From Micavibrio sp. UBA7657 (GTDB taxonomy: Bacteria; Pseudomonadota; Alphaproteobacteria; Micavibrionales; Micavibrionaceae): a stretch of DNA of 64,000 nt. The position numbers were made by a program, and so were the translations under genes. Under the pieces are notes generated by a model. That model ran no database searches and was not told where the DNA came from. It worked only from the letters and a program-made list of their open reading frames with translations. The DNA is taken from contig DLHX01000018.1 in the NCBI GenBank assembly GCA_002483465.1, positions 1-64,000 on the forward strand, given 5' to 3'. This document shows positions 16,251 through 26,377 of this stretch, in pieces (position 1 is the first letter of the stretch; every line of letters begins with the position of its first letter).

Positions 16251-18491
16251 CTATTTGGATTTCGCGATATAAACGCCGTCCCATTTGGACGGCTTGTTTC
16301 TTATCAATTCAACGATGCGGGCTTTATACATGTCGTAGAAATGCGCAAGGCCGAAGTTCTGGACCTTGGCTGCCTCCTCCGCATTTTTCATTGCCGCTTC
16401 AAAATTGCCTTTCTGATAGGCCTCGATCATCCTGTCATGGACTTCGCGAAGCCTGGCGTAATTATCATTCGCCGTGAATTTATCATCTCCAAGCAGCGTG
16501 TATATCCGCACGGGTTGGGAGCGCCCCACCACCTGCAACACATCCAGCTCCAGCCCTGCAAAATCTTTGACGCTGCTCCACGTCTTTTCACTGATAAGAA
16601 TGTTCACCTGGTAGGCCTTGGTCTGGCTTTCAAGCCGCGAGGCAAGATTGACCGTGTCGCCAAGGACCGAATAAGCGAAGCGTTGTTTCGATCCCATGTT
16701 TCCTACCGCGCACATCCCGGTATTCAGTCCTATACCTGTCTTGAGAAGTGCCGGCACTTTCCCCTGTTCTTTTGCCCTGGCTTCCAGCACGGCATTAATC
16801 GGCTCCAGCGCCGCCTGCATGCCAAGCGCTGCCTTGCAGGCGTGCCGCGCATGGTCAGAGTCATCGAGCGGCGCGTTCCAGAATGCCATCATCGCGTCGC
16901 CGATATATTTATCGATCGTGCCGCGATTCTGCATCACGAGATCCGACATCGGCGTTAGGAAATCGTTCATGAGCTGGATCAGTTCCTCCGGTCTCATTCC
17001 TTCGGAAATAGACGTAAATTTGCGGATATCGGTAAACATGACCGTTAACTCACGATTTTCACCGCCGAGCCGCAATTTGTCCGGGTTTGCTGTTAGCTCT
17101 TTCATAAAATCCGGCGAGATATAAAGGCCGAACGCCTGCCGCACGGCGCGGCGCTCTTTCTCCGTCCTTAGATAAGTGAGAATCGTCGAAAGCATAAAAA
17201 TCGCCAGCACGCAGAATGACGGATAGGTAACGTCGATCAACAATCCATAAGCACTAAAGGCGTATGAACCGATAAAAATCGCTGCCGTAATGACGAGAAT
17301 GACGGTCATCGCCTGCGCAACCGCACCGATGAAGGACGAAAAAATAATAATGAACAGGCCTATGGCAAAAATCGAAACTGCTTCCGCGCCCTCTGCTTCG
17401 ATCGGGCGGCTCAGATATTTGCCCTGCAGAATCTGATCAATAATATTAAGATGAACTTCGACGCCCGGAATAAATGTGTCAAGCGGTGTCGAACGGATAT
17501 CCTTGAGACCAACGGCGCTGGTACCAATTAAAACAATCTTCCCGTTTATTTTTTCCGCAGGGTACGTTCCTTCCAGAATTGAATGTGCTGGTATGTACCA
17601 TTCGCGGTCAGATTTCGCAAAATGGACTAGAAATTCACCACGCGCATTCGTGGGAATTATTTTCTTACCTTTACCAAGCTCAATCTCTTCCACACCAAAG
17701 CGGCGCGCATCAAGTTTAGCGTAGCGCTCATCCGCCAGCTTCACCGTGCCCCCGCGCTCACCCTCATAAATCCTGATTGCTTCAAGCGCGAGCGAGGGAT
17801 AGATGCTCGTGATATTCGAACCCAGGCGTTTGTGCGCCACCAGCATTGGCACGCGGCGTATGATACCGTCCGTGTCGGTTGAAACGAAGAAGCTGCCATT
17901 GCCCGCGCTGTCCTTGCTGATTTCCTTGAGATTGGTTGTTGCGCCCGCGAGGTTTGGCACAAAGCTCTCAAGATTTTTTCCCCGAAAAACACCCTTCTGA
18001 AACGGTATCTTGTCGGTGTTTTCATTCGTGAATGAAAAACCTGTGACCACATTGCCCGCATTTTTTATTGCCTCACCAAACAGGACATCATTATTCGGGA
18101 TACTGTGAATATTCTGCACGACATCGGCAAATTCCGGCAGGTTACCCAGCTTCTCAGCGATAAAAGACGGCGAACTCCGGTCGGGTTCGGAAAAAACGAT
18201 ATCAAAAACGATGACTTTTGCGCCCATGCCTTTAAGTTTCGTCACGAGATCGGCCATAACATCGCGCGGCCACGGCATCTGACCGATTTTTCTTAAAGAA
18301 GCTTCGTCAATATCGATGATTACGGTGTCATTAGATGGAACACGGGGCTCCATCATGTTGTAATTGTCGAAGGTGAAGTTACGGATCTGCTCGCGCCAGC
18401 GCGTATTCGAAAAACTGAACGCTATGGAAACGCAGAGCAGCGTCAGAAGCAGAGAAGTCTGGAACCAGCGGTTTGTCAGGAGGCTTTCCAT
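16251..18491 (-). CDS. CHASE2 sensor adenylate/guanylate cyclase
   Basis: A 746-residue membrane cyclase. An N-terminal membrane helix (about residues 11-29) precedes an extracytoplasmic CHASE2 domain (about 40-360), then three or so membrane helices (about 370-440) and a class III cyclase domain (about 475-660). Metal-binding Asp lies in VMFTDIRKFTS, and GDAMMAFWNAP and GLNTGMCAVGNMGS are typical. A helical C-terminal tail follows. It starts seven bases after the HlyD-family gene, so it is probably cotranscribed with the type I secretion genes. Product (cAMP or cGMP) cannot be settled by eye. Confidence 0.92.
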   Translation of the reverse strand: MESLLTNRWFQTSLLLTLLCVSIAFSFSNTRWREQIRNFTFDNYNMMEPRVPSNDTVIIDIDEASLRKIGQMPWPRDVMADLVTKLKGMGAKVIVFDIVFSEPDRSSPSFIAEKLGNLPEFADVVQNIHSIPNNDVLFGEAIKNAGNVVTGFSFTNENTDKIPFQKGVFRGKNLESFVPNLAGATTNLKEISKDSAGNGSFFVSTDTDGIIRRVPMLVAHKRLGSNITSIYPSLALEAIRIYEGERGGTVKLADERYAKLDARRFGVEEIELGKGKKIIPTNARGEFLVHFAKSDREWYIPAHSILEGTYPAEKINGKIVLIGTSAVGLKDIRSTPLDTFIPGVEVHLNIIDQILQGKYLSRPIEAEGAEAVSIFAIGLFIIIFSSFIGAVAQAMTVILVITAAIFIGSYAFSAYGLLIDVTYPSFCVLAIFMLSTILTYLRTEKERRAVRQAFGLYISPDFMKELTANPDKLRLGGENRELTVMFTDIRKFTSISEGMRPEELIQLMNDFLTPMSDLVMQNRGTIDKYIGDAMMAFWNAPLDDSDHARHACKAALGMQAALEPINAVLEARAKEQGKVPALLKTGIGLNTGMCAVGNMGSKQRFAYSVLGDTVNLASRLESQTKAYQVNILISEKTWSSVKDFAGLELDVLQVVGRSQPVRIYTLLGDDKFTANDNYARLREVHDRMIEAYQKGNFEAAMKNAEEAAKVQNFGLAHFYDMYKARIVELIRNKPSKWDGVYIAKSK

Positions 18492-18498
18492 ACGCCCC

Positions 18499-19818
18499 TC
18501 ACCGCTCCGTGAACGCTTTGTCGCGGGCTTTTAGCACGGGCTTCAGCAGATATTCCAGAATGGTCCGCTTGCCCGTGATCACTTCCGTCTGCGCGACCAT
18601 GCCGGGCGTGATCGGCAATGGATGCTCAGCCGTTCCGAGGAAATTCCGGTCGGTATGCACTTCAATTTCAAAAAACACGTTGCCCTGATGATCGGTGACG
18701 CTGTTCGCGCCGATACGCACCAGCTTGCCGTCCAGCGCGCCGTATTTCTGCGAGTCATAGGCCGTAACCTTTACCTTCACATCCTGCCCCGGGCGGATGA
18801 ACGCGATTTCATCCGGCGGCACGCGTGCGATGATTTTCAGCTCGTCATCAACCGGCACGATTTCCAACAATTTCATCGCCGGCTGAATGACGCCGCCGAT
18901 AGTTTTGACTGCGATACTGTTGACGATACCGTCGACGGGGGAACGCAGCTCTGCGCGGTCGACGCGGTCGCCAAGAGTCTTGAGGCTTTCCTGCAGCTGC
19001 GAAATCTCGGTTTCAACACCGTTGAGTTCACCCAGCGCCTGCGAACGGAACTTATCGGTCTGGTTTTCGCGCTCTTTTTTCGCCGATTGCACCTCTGATT
19101 CCAGTGATTTCTGGCGCTGGCTCTCGGCATTGATCTGGCCGCTGATATCGCTGAGCTCGCGCTCGAGCTTCATCTGTTCCATTTTCGAGACTGCGCGCTT
19201 TTCCACCATACTGCGTGTGAGCTCAAGCTCTTTCTGCAGATGCCTGCGGCTCTCCGACAACCCGCCGACCGTAGCTTTCACAGCTGATAGATCCGCGCTG
19301 GCTTTATTAATGCGGTCTTCAAGAATGCCGTAGGAATTTTTCAGCTCCTGCTGCCGCGATTCATAAAGTGCTTTTTCATTGGCGGCAATGTCGGAATTTT
19401 TTTGCACGATATCCTGCGGCACCACGAATTCCGATCCGTTCGCTTCGGCCAACAGGCGGGCTTTTTTCGTGCTGAGGCTCAGAAATTTTGCCTCGGTGCC
19501 GCCTTTTTCGGAGGAAAACTGCACGTCGCTGATCCGCAGCAGCACTTCGCCTTTTTTAACCTGCTGGCCTTCTTTCACCAGGAGTTCGCCGAGGATGCCG
19601 CCCTCGAGACTCTGCACCGTCTGCACTTCCTGCGAAGGCACCACCTGTCCCTGGCCGTGCGTGATTTCCTCGATCTGCGACACGCCCGCCCAGACCAGCA
19701 GGAACAGCACCAGCGCCATGATCGAAAATAGCATCGCCATCACCGGTGCGGCGGGACGCATGTGTGTCGCGGCTTCCAACTCGGCCATAAAATCCGTGTC
19801 GCGCACATTATTTGTCAT
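18499..19818 (-). CDS. Type I secretion membrane fusion protein (HlyD/LapC-like)
   Basis: A 439-residue adaptor between the inner-membrane ABC exporter and the outer-membrane channel. A short cytoplasmic N-terminus and one membrane helix (about residues 22-43) precede a lipoyl half (GGILGELLVKEGQQVKKGEVLLRI), a long coiled coil (about 130-290), the second lipoyl half (LRSPVDGIVNSIAV) and the family C-terminal region with G-M-V-A-Q-T-E-V-I-T-G. Overlaps the ABC gene by four bases. Confidence 0.93.
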   Translation of the reverse strand: MTNNVRDTDFMAELEAATHMRPAAPVMAMLFSIMALVLFLLVWAGVSQIEEITHGQGQVVPSQEVQTVQSLEGGILGELLVKEGQQVKKGEVLLRISDVQFSSEKGGTEAKFLSLSTKKARLLAEANGSEFVVPQDIVQKNSDIAANEKALYESRQQELKNSYGILEDRINKASADLSAVKATVGGLSESRRHLQKELELTRSMVEKRAVSKMEQMKLERELSDISGQINAESQRQKSLESEVQSAKKERENQTDKFRSQALGELNGVETEISQLQESLKTLGDRVDRAELRSPVDGIVNSIAVKTIGGVIQPAMKLLEIVPVDDELKIIARVPPDEIAFIRPGQDVKVKVTAYDSQKYGALDGKLVRIGANSVTDHQGNVFFEIEVHTDRNFLGTAEHPLPITPGMVAQTEVITGKRTILEYLLKPVLKARDKAFTER

Positions 19819-21986
19819 CGCGGCACCTCGACTTTGCCCGCCTGCAGAGCTTCAAGCACGCGGTCACGCGGCCCGTCCATGATGACTTTTCCCTGGTCCA
19901 TCAGGATCAACCTGTCGACGAGCGGCAGCATCGCCTGCTTGTGTGTGATTAAAATCAGCGTTCGGCCTTCGATCTGGTTCTGGATGTAATTCCTGAAAGA
20001 GTCTTCCGCCTGCACATCCATCGCATTCGTCGGCTCATCGCAAACCATGATGGCAGGATCCAGCAACATAGCGCGCGCCAGCGCCACGGCCTGCCTCTGC
20101 CCGCCGGACAACCCCTGTCCCGCCTCACCGACCGGCGCGTCATAGCCCATCGGATGGCGTGCGATAAATTCATGCACTCCGGAAATCTTTGCGGCTTCAA
20201 GAATGGCTTCTTCCGTCGCGTGCGGCACGCTGGCGGTAATGTTATCGCGCACTGTGCCGCTGAAGAGCACAACATCCTGCGCTATATAGGCCATGCGGCG
20301 GCGCAAATCGGCAGGGTCGATCTGGCGGTAATCTGTGTCATCGGCAGAGATCGTGCCTTCATCCGGCTCATACAAATTCATCATCAATCTTGCAATGGTA
20401 CTCTTGCCCGAGCCTATACGTCCGATAATACCGATCTTCTCGCCTGCATTGATCGAGAAAGAAACGTTGTCGAGGACTTTTCTTTTTACCTGGGGGTATG
20501 AGAATGACACTTTCTCGAAAGTGATCTTGCCTTTAAGATCCGGGCGATGCAGGAAACGTTTTTCCGGCGGGCGCTCAACCGGCTGGCTCATGATGTTATC
20601 GAGAGTCTTCAGCGAACTACCCGCCTGGTGATAGCGCGTCATCAGATTGGCGATGCCACCGATTGGGGCCAGCGCACGGCCACCGAGAATAACAGTCGCG
20701 ATCAATGCGCCGATGCTGAGATCGCCCGCCTGCACCATGTACATCCCCGCGAGCACAACGACGACTGACGCAATCATCTGCACGAAGGCTGCGATATTGA
20801 CGCCAAGACCAGACCAGAAGCGTGAATCCTGCCCGTGAGCCGCGCTCTGTCCGACATATTCGGTGTAACGCGCGCGGAAACGGCCATCAGCTCCGGTCGC
20901 CTTCACCGTTTCAAGCCCGTGAATGGTCTCAACCAGCAGCCCATGCTTGATTTCCGCGCTACGAATTGCATTCCTGACATGGGTTTTCAGCTTGAATTGA
21001 ATCGCAAGCCCGACAAGCACAACAATTAGCATCAACGCGACAAGAATAAACGCCAGCCCGCCGCCGAAGTGGTACACGACGAACAGGAAGAAAATTGAAA
21101 ACGGCAGGTCAACAAGGACGGTGATCGTCGCCGATGTGAAAAAATCACGCACCGAGTCAAATTCACGCAGCATGTTGGCGAAAACGCCACTTGAGCGCGG
21201 ACGCCCGGCGAGGCGCATATTCAAAACATGATCATAGATCCGTCGCGCGGCGATGACGTCGATGCGCCTGCCCGCAAGGTCGATCAGGTATGCGCGCAGT
21301 GTCCGCATGATGAAATCAAAAACGAAAATCGTCAGCGCGCCAATGCCCAGTGCCCAACCTGTCTCAATCGCATTATTCGGGATCACCCGGTCATAGACAT
21401 TCATAATGAAAATCGGGCTGGCGAGCGCGAAGAGATTGATAAATACCGCGCCCAGCAACGCCGCGCTGTAAATACTGCGGTTTTCACGCACCAGGCTCCA
21501 GAACCAGTGACCCGAAATTTCATCCTTGTGCGCAATTGCGGCAGGATCATTAAATTCTGCGCGCGGGTGAATGAAAATCGCATAGCCTGAATAATCATTA
21601 TCAAGATTTTTCAGCGGCACGTCCCGCACCGATCCCGTTTCAGGGATATAAACGCGCACGTCCTTGCCTTTTCTTTCGAGAACCACCAGCGCGTGATTAT
21701 TCTCAAGAATGAGAACCGCAGGCAGAACGGCATTCGGGATAGATTCGGGTTTTGCGCGTTTAACAACCTGCGCCTTCAGGCCCATGCGCTCCGCCGCTTC
21801 GCAAAACAGCGCCGGGCCCATATTTTTCTCATCGTAAGGAAGGCCCGCCGTTACCGCCTGTGCCGAGCGCGCGTGGCCAAAATGCGCCGTAAGAAAAACA
21901 AGACATTCCAAAAGCGCGTCGATCTCTGCCCCTTCTGCGCGGGGTGTGCTCAATTTTTCTTTTCCGGCTGGTTTATTTTTGTTCAT
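19815..21986 (-). CDS. Type I secretion ABC exporter (LapB/LssB-like)
   Basis: A 723-residue exporter subunit. Residues about 20-145 form a C39-peptidase-like domain that lacks the catalytic Cys, as in LapB and HlyB; such domains bind the substrate rather than cleave it. The membrane domain spans about 165-440 and the ATPase about 485-715, with Walker A GRIGSGKSTIA, signature LSGGQRQAVALARAM and Walker B IMVCDEPT. It overlaps the TolC-family gene by 14 bases and the HlyD gene by four. No secreted adhesin with repeats is in this window. Confidence 0.93.
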   Translation of the reverse strand: MNKNKPAGKEKLSTPRAEGAEIDALLECLVFLTAHFGHARSAQAVTAGLPYDEKNMGPALFCEAAERMGLKAQVVKRAKPESIPNAVLPAVLILENNHALVVLERKGKDVRVYIPETGSVRDVPLKNLDNDYSGYAIFIHPRAEFNDPAAIAHKDEISGHWFWSLVRENRSIYSAALLGAVFINLFALASPIFIMNVYDRVIPNNAIETGWALGIGALTIFVFDFIMRTLRAYLIDLAGRRIDVIAARRIYDHVLNMRLAGRPRSSGVFANMLREFDSVRDFFTSATITVLVDLPFSIFFLFVVYHFGGGLAFILVALMLIVVLVGLAIQFKLKTHVRNAIRSAEIKHGLLVETIHGLETVKATGADGRFRARYTEYVGQSAAHGQDSRFWSGLGVNIAAFVQMIASVVVVLAGMYMVQAGDLSIGALIATVILGGRALAPIGGIANLMTRYHQAGSSLKTLDNIMSQPVERPPEKRFLHRPDLKGKITFEKVSFSYPQVKRKVLDNVSFSINAGEKIGIIGRIGSGKSTIARLMMNLYEPDEGTISADDTDYRQIDPADLRRRMAYIAQDVVLFSGTVRDNITASVPHATEEAILEAAKISGVHEFIARHPMGYDAPVGEAGQGLSGGQRQAVALARAMLLDPAIMVCDEPTNAMDVQAEDSFRNYIQNQIEGRTLILITHKQAMLPLVDRLILMDQGKVIMDGPRDRVLEALQAGKVEVPR

Positions 21987-23355
21987 CCGACAACGGCGCC
22001 GTCAAAAACGCGCCCCCGGCCGGTTTTTGCGGTGAAGCCTGGGCGGTTTCCACGTTTAAAGACTCCTGCAGCCGCCCCATACCGGCGAGAAGCGCATAAC
22101 GCGCAGCCATAACCCTGAAACCACCGTTCATTTTCTCGAGATGCGCGGTGAAAAGCTGATTGTCCGATTGCATCAACTGCAGCAGCGTAATGCGTGCGCC
22201 CTCGAACTGGACGTTATAAGTACCGAACAAGGTTTCATTCAACCCGACGCGCCGCTGCTGACTATCGGCCTGCTGCAAAGAAGCCGCATATTCCGCATAG
22301 CCAAGCCTGATAGCACGCTCAATCTGGCGCTCCATCTCCTGCGTTTTCGACGCAGCTTCTTTTTTCTTAAGTTTTTTCTGCTCGATACGCGCCATCTGCG
22401 CGCCGCCGGTTTCAAATTCCCAGTTCACCCGCACGACTGCACGCGCATCCGTCACTTCGCCGCCGATCTCGTCATCTTTCTCGCTCTCGAGATAGGACAA
22501 TTCGCCGTCGACATCGGGATACAGGCCCGCCTTCTCGGCTTTTGCATCGTAATCCGCCGAGTTCAGCATCAGCGCCGCAGATTTCAAAGCCGGGTGATTG
22601 GCTCTGGCAAACTCAATCGCTTCGTCGGCGCCGGTCGGGATCAGGTCAACACGCGGCACAGGCGGCTGGAGCTCACCGGACGGCACGCTGCCTGTCAGTT
22701 CGGCATAATAGGCTTCTGCCATCCTGACCTGGCCTTCATATTCCGCAGTCATGTTATCGAGAATGACGCCGATATCGCGCGCCTGCTGGTATTCGGCTTC
22801 GTCCGCAGCGCCTTCATCCACCATATCCTTGATACGCGCCTGGTAATCGGCGACTTTTTTCGAATGCGAAACCATCATCGACAAGCCTGTACGGGCGCGC
22901 AGTAAATCCACATAAGCCTGCGCAACGCTGAACGACAAGCGCTCGGTCACATCGGCAATGTTCATCTTCGCGGATTCAATTTTTGCCTTGGCGGATTCAA
23001 CGCGGTTGCCGGTTTCGGAGGCATCGTAAATCATCTGGCGCGCGGTGAATGCGCCTTCCCAGTAATTGGAATAAGCCGCGCCGCGTGTGGTGGTCAGACC
23101 ACGGCTCGTGCTGTTGTCGCCGTAAATGCGTCCGCCCTGTCCCGTAATGCCGATGGTAGGAAAATATCCTGAACGCTCTTCGCGCTTTTGTTCTTCTGCA
23201 AGGCTCGACCCGACTTTGGCCGTCGTAACGCTTGGATGATTTTGCAACGTGGCCTGTACGGCCTGCTCCAGCGTTTCCGCATGCAGATCCGTCACCGGCA
23301 CAAACGCGGCGACGCCCATTAACAAGGCAGGAAATAGAAACTTGCGAAACTGCAT
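21973..23355 (-). CDS. TolC-family outer membrane channel (LapE/AggA-like)
   Basis: A 460-residue outer membrane efflux protein. A signal peptide (about residues 1-26, cleaved near LHA-E) precedes two OEP repeats rich in long helices, with TLEQAVQATLQNHPSV and FARANHPALKSAALML as the typical paired family motifs. It is the first gene of the secretion operon, with the ABC subunit, adaptor and cyclase behind it. Confidence 0.92.
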   Translation of the reverse strand: MQFRKFLFPALLMGVAAFVPVTDLHAETLEQAVQATLQNHPSVTTAKVGSSLAEEQKREERSGYFPTIGITGQGGRIYGDNSTSRGLTTTRGAAYSNYWEGAFTARQMIYDASETGNRVESAKAKIESAKMNIADVTERLSFSVAQAYVDLLRARTGLSMMVSHSKKVADYQARIKDMVDEGAADEAEYQQARDIGVILDNMTAEYEGQVRMAEAYYAELTGSVPSGELQPPVPRVDLIPTGADEAIEFARANHPALKSAALMLNSADYDAKAEKAGLYPDVDGELSYLESEKDDEIGGEVTDARAVVRVNWEFETGGAQMARIEQKKLKKKEAASKTQEMERQIERAIRLGYAEYAASLQQADSQQRRVGLNETLFGTYNVQFEGARITLLQLMQSDNQLFTAHLEKMNGGFRVMAARYALLAGMGRLQESLNVETAQASPQKPAGGAFLTAPLSDEQK

Positions 23356-23556
23356 AAACGACCGGAAGGGGCCAAGAAACTTAAAAGGATTGGAAGGAAA
23401 GTGAATCAGAACTTATATCATTGAATCTAAAGAAAATCGGTCGCGTATTCAAGCGCGATCCCGTACAAGTTGTGCACTATCCCGCCCAGCCCTTCACAAG
23501 CCGGGGAAGTTGGTGCATCTTCAAGGGGTTTCAAGCCGATTCCGGAGTTAAAAATC

Positions 23557-24690
23557 TTGGCGCTTAGCATTGCAATCATTAAAGAAACTGCGGAATTTGA
23601 AACCCGCGTCGCGGCCTCGGCGGAGACCGTTAAAAAGTTGATCGCGCTGGGCTGCTCCGTGATTATAGAAAAAGGCGCGGGCGAAGCCTCTTCTATTAGC
23701 GATGAAATGTTCCGCGAGGCAGGCGCCGCTATGGTTGCACAGGCCGCAGAAGCAACCCGGAACGCCGATATCATCCTGAAGGTTCAGGCGCGTGAAAGCG
23801 ATTTGGGCGGTCTAAAAAAAGGGGCGCTGCTGATCGGCCTCATGTCGCCGCACAATAATGAGAATTTCGTCAAAAAAATTGCTAGCGCAAACGTCAATGG
23901 ATTTTCCATGGAGCTTGTCCCGCGTATTACACGGGCGCAATCTATGGACGTTCTTTCCTCGCAATCAAATTTAGCCGGTTACAAATCCGTTTTGGATGCT
24001 ACCGAATATTTCAACCGCGCCTTCCCGATGATGATGACGGCGGCTGGCACCGTTCCGCCTGCGAAAGTCTTCGTCATGGGCGCGGGCGTTGCAGGCTTGC
24101 AGGCTATAGCCACCGCGAAACGTTTAGGAGCGATTGTTTCCGCAACCGACGTACGCCCCGCCGCCAAAGAGCAAGTTAAATCGCTCGGCGGCTCGTTTAT
24201 TGCCGTTGAAGACGATGAATTCAAGCAAGCCGAAACCACGGCGGGTTACGCGAAGCCAATGTCACCTGAATATCAGGCGAAACAGCAAAAACTTGTCGAA
24301 GAGCATATCGCGAAACAGGATATCGTGATTACAACAGCGCTTATCCCGGGGCGCGCTGCGCCGAAACTCATTACTGAATCGATGGTGAAATCGATGAAGC
24401 CCGGCTCCGTCATCGTCGATCTCGCAGTCGAAAGCGGCGGTAACTGTGCGCTCTCGAAAGCAGGTGAAGTCGTCAACGTGAATAATGTTTCCATTCTCGG
24501 CCATAAAAATGTACCGGGCCGCATCGCAGGTAACGCTTCGGCGCTTTACGCAAAGAACCTGCTCAATCTTCTCACGCTCATCGTTAAGGATGGCGTACTA
24601 AACATCAACTGGGATGACGACATCATCAAGGGCATTGCCCTCACCCGCGACGGCGCAATTATTCACCCGTTATTTACGGAGAAGAAATAA
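23557..24690 (+). CDS. pntAA: NAD(P) transhydrogenase subunit alpha, part 1
   Basis: The NAD(H)-binding dI component of the proton-pumping transhydrogenase, which makes NADPH from NADH with the proton gradient. The domain begins SIAIIKETAEFETRVAA and has the Rossmann motif VMGAGVAGLQAIATAKRLGA. I chose the TTG at 23557 because GGAG lies nine bases before it and the family N-terminus begins there. An upstream ATG at 23470 would add 29 residues that do not look like part of the family. The alpha subunit is split in two genes, as in most Alphaproteobacteria. Confidence 0.92.
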   Translation: MALSIAIIKETAEFETRVAASAETVKKLIALGCSVIIEKGAGEASSISDEMFREAGAAMVAQAAEATRNADIILKVQARESDLGGLKKGALLIGLMSPHNNENFVKKIASANVNGFSMELVPRITRAQSMDVLSSQSNLAGYKSVLDATEYFNRAFPMMMTAAGTVPPAKVFVMGAGVAGLQAIATAKRLGAIVSATDVRPAAKEQVKSLGGSFIAVEDDEFKQAETTAGYAKPMSPEYQAKQQKLVEEHIAKQDIVITTALIPGRAAPKLITESMVKSMKPGSVIVDLAVESGGNCALSKAGEVVNVNNVSILGHKNVPGRIAGNASALYAKNLLNLLTLIVKDGVLNINWDDDIIKGIALTRDGAIIHPLFTEKK

Positions 24691-24980
24691 TGGAATTCCT
24701 CATCACAGGTTTTACCGTTTTTGTTCTTACATGTTTCGTCGGCTATCACGTTGTCTGGCGCGTAACGCCAGCGCTGCATTCGCCGCTGATGGGTATTACC
24801 AACGCGATTTCATCCGTAATCATCGTCGGCGCGGTCATCGCCGTGGGCGCTTCCAGCGGCGGATTTTCGACATTCATGGGTTTCCTCGCCGTCGTGCTGG
24901 CCTCGGTCAATATTTTCGGCGGTTTCATCATTACGCGCCGCATGCTTGCCATGTTCAAGAAGAAGGATAAAGCGTCATGA
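24690..24980 (+). CDS. pntAB: NAD(P) transhydrogenase subunit alpha, part 2
   Basis: A 96-residue membrane protein with three hydrophobic segments, the alpha part of the proton channel (dII). It has the pattern VTPALHSPLMGITNAISSVIIVGA that is characteristic of this subunit. Its start overlaps the last base of the pntAA stop codon (TAATG) and its end overlaps pntB by four bases. Confidence 0.95.
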   Translation: MEFLITGFTVFVLTCFVGYHVVWRVTPALHSPLMGITNAISSVIIVGAVIAVGASSGGFSTFMGFLAVVLASVNIFGGFIITRRMLAMFKKKDKAS

Positions 24981-26377
24981 TCGCCACCTTCGCCCCGCTT
25001 GCCTATCTTCTCGCCGCCGTGCTGTTTATTTTTGCGCTGAAAGGCCTGTCGCACCCCGAATCCGCACGGCGCGGCCTTACTTACGGCATGATTGGCATGG
25101 GCCTCGCCGTTCTTACGACGCTCGCGTTGCTTGGACTGCCCGATCTCAAATCCTACGGCATTATTATTGCCGGTATCGCCATCGGCGGCGGTATCGGTGC
25201 CTACATCGCAAACAAGATTGCGATGACAGCGTTGCCCCAGCTCATGGCCGCATTTCATTCGCTTGTCGGTCTTGCTGCCGTTTGTGTCGCAGCCGCCGCG
25301 TTCTACAATCCCGAGGCCTATCACATTGGTTATCCCGGCGCGATTTATCTGCAGAGCCTGATCGAAATGTCGCTCGGTCTTGCTATCGGCGCGGTCACGT
25401 TCACCGGCTCGATCATCGCGTGGGGAAAATTGCAGGGCACGATTTCCGGCAAGCCTGTCGTGTTTAAGGGTCAGCATGCGCTTAACGCCCTGCTCGGTGT
25501 TGCACTTGTCGCACTGGTCGTTGCACTATGCGTAACGCAAAACCCGGTTTTCTTCTGGGGCATTGCCGCCGTGTCGTTGCTGCTCGGTGTATTGCTGATC
25601 ATCCCTATCGGTGGCGCCGATATGCCCGTGATTGTCTCCATGCTGAATTCCTATTCCGGCTGGGCGGCGGCGGGTATCGGCTTCACGCTGCACAATAATC
25701 TCCTCATCATCACGGGCGCGCTGGTGGGCGCATCGGGCGCCATCCTCTCCTACATCATGTGCAAAGGCATGAACCGCTCATTCTTCAATGTGATCCTCGG
25801 CGGTTTCGGCGGCGAGCCGTCGGCGGGCGCAGGCGTCAGCATGGACGGCAAATCCGCCAAAATCGGCGCGGCGGAAGATGCCGCCTATATCATGAAAAAC
25901 GCGTCAAAAGTTGTGATCGTACCCGGCTATGGCATGGCGGTCTCGCAGGCCCAGCACGCATTGCGCGAAATGGCTGATATTCTCAAGAAGGAAGGCGTCG
26001 AGGTAAAATACGCCATCCACCCGGTCGCGGGCCGCATGCCCGGTCATATGAATGTTCTGCTTGCTGAAGCCAACGTTCCTTATGACGAGGTCTTCGAAAT
26101 GGAAGACATCAACCGTGATTTCGCGCAGGCTGACGTCGCCTATGTCATCGGCGCGAACGACATCACAAATCCATCCGCTAAAAACAACCCCGGCTCCCCC
26201 ATTTACGGCATGCCGATCCTTGACGTTGAAAAGGCTAAAACAGTTTTGTTCATCAAGCGCTCGATGGGTTCGGGCTATGCCGGTATCGACAACCCGCTTT
26301 TCTTTGCCGACAACACGATGATGCTGCTGGGCGATGCCAAGGCGATGACCGAGTCGATCATCAAGGCGCTTGAATAA
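24977..26377 (+). CDS. pntB: NAD(P) transhydrogenase subunit beta
   Basis: A 466-residue subunit with about nine membrane helices (dII, residues 1-270) followed by the NADP(H)-binding dIII domain. Motifs include VPGYGMAVSQAQHALREM, YAIHPVAGRMPGHMNVLL and GANDITNPSAKNNP. All are standard. The stop codon overlaps the start of the hydrolase gene (TAATG). Confidence 0.97.
   Translation: MIATFAPLAYLLAAVLFIFALKGLSHPESARRGLTYGMIGMGLAVLTTLALLGLPDLKSYGIIIAGIAIGGGIGAYIANKIAMTALPQLMAAFHSLVGLAAVCVAAAAFYNPEAYHIGYPGAIYLQSLIEMSLGLAIGAVTFTGSIIAWGKLQGTISGKPVVFKGQHALNALLGVALVALVVALCVTQNPVFFWGIAAVSLLLGVLLIIPIGGADMPVIVSMLNSYSGWAAAGIGFTLHNNLLIITGALVGASGAILSYIMCKGMNRSFFNVILGGFGGEPSAGAGVSMDGKSAKIGAAEDAAYIMKNASKVVIVPGYGMAVSQAQHALREMADILKKEGVEVKYAIHPVAGRMPGHMNVLLAEANVPYDEVFEMEDINRDFAQADVAYVIGANDITNPSAKNNPGSPIYGMPILDVEKAKTVLFIKRSMGSGYAGIDNPLFFADNTMMLLGDAKAMTESIIKALE

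Noticed and set aside
22141..22905. 254-residue frame on the plus strand
   Set aside because: Antisense of the TolC-family gene; no domain or ribosome site.
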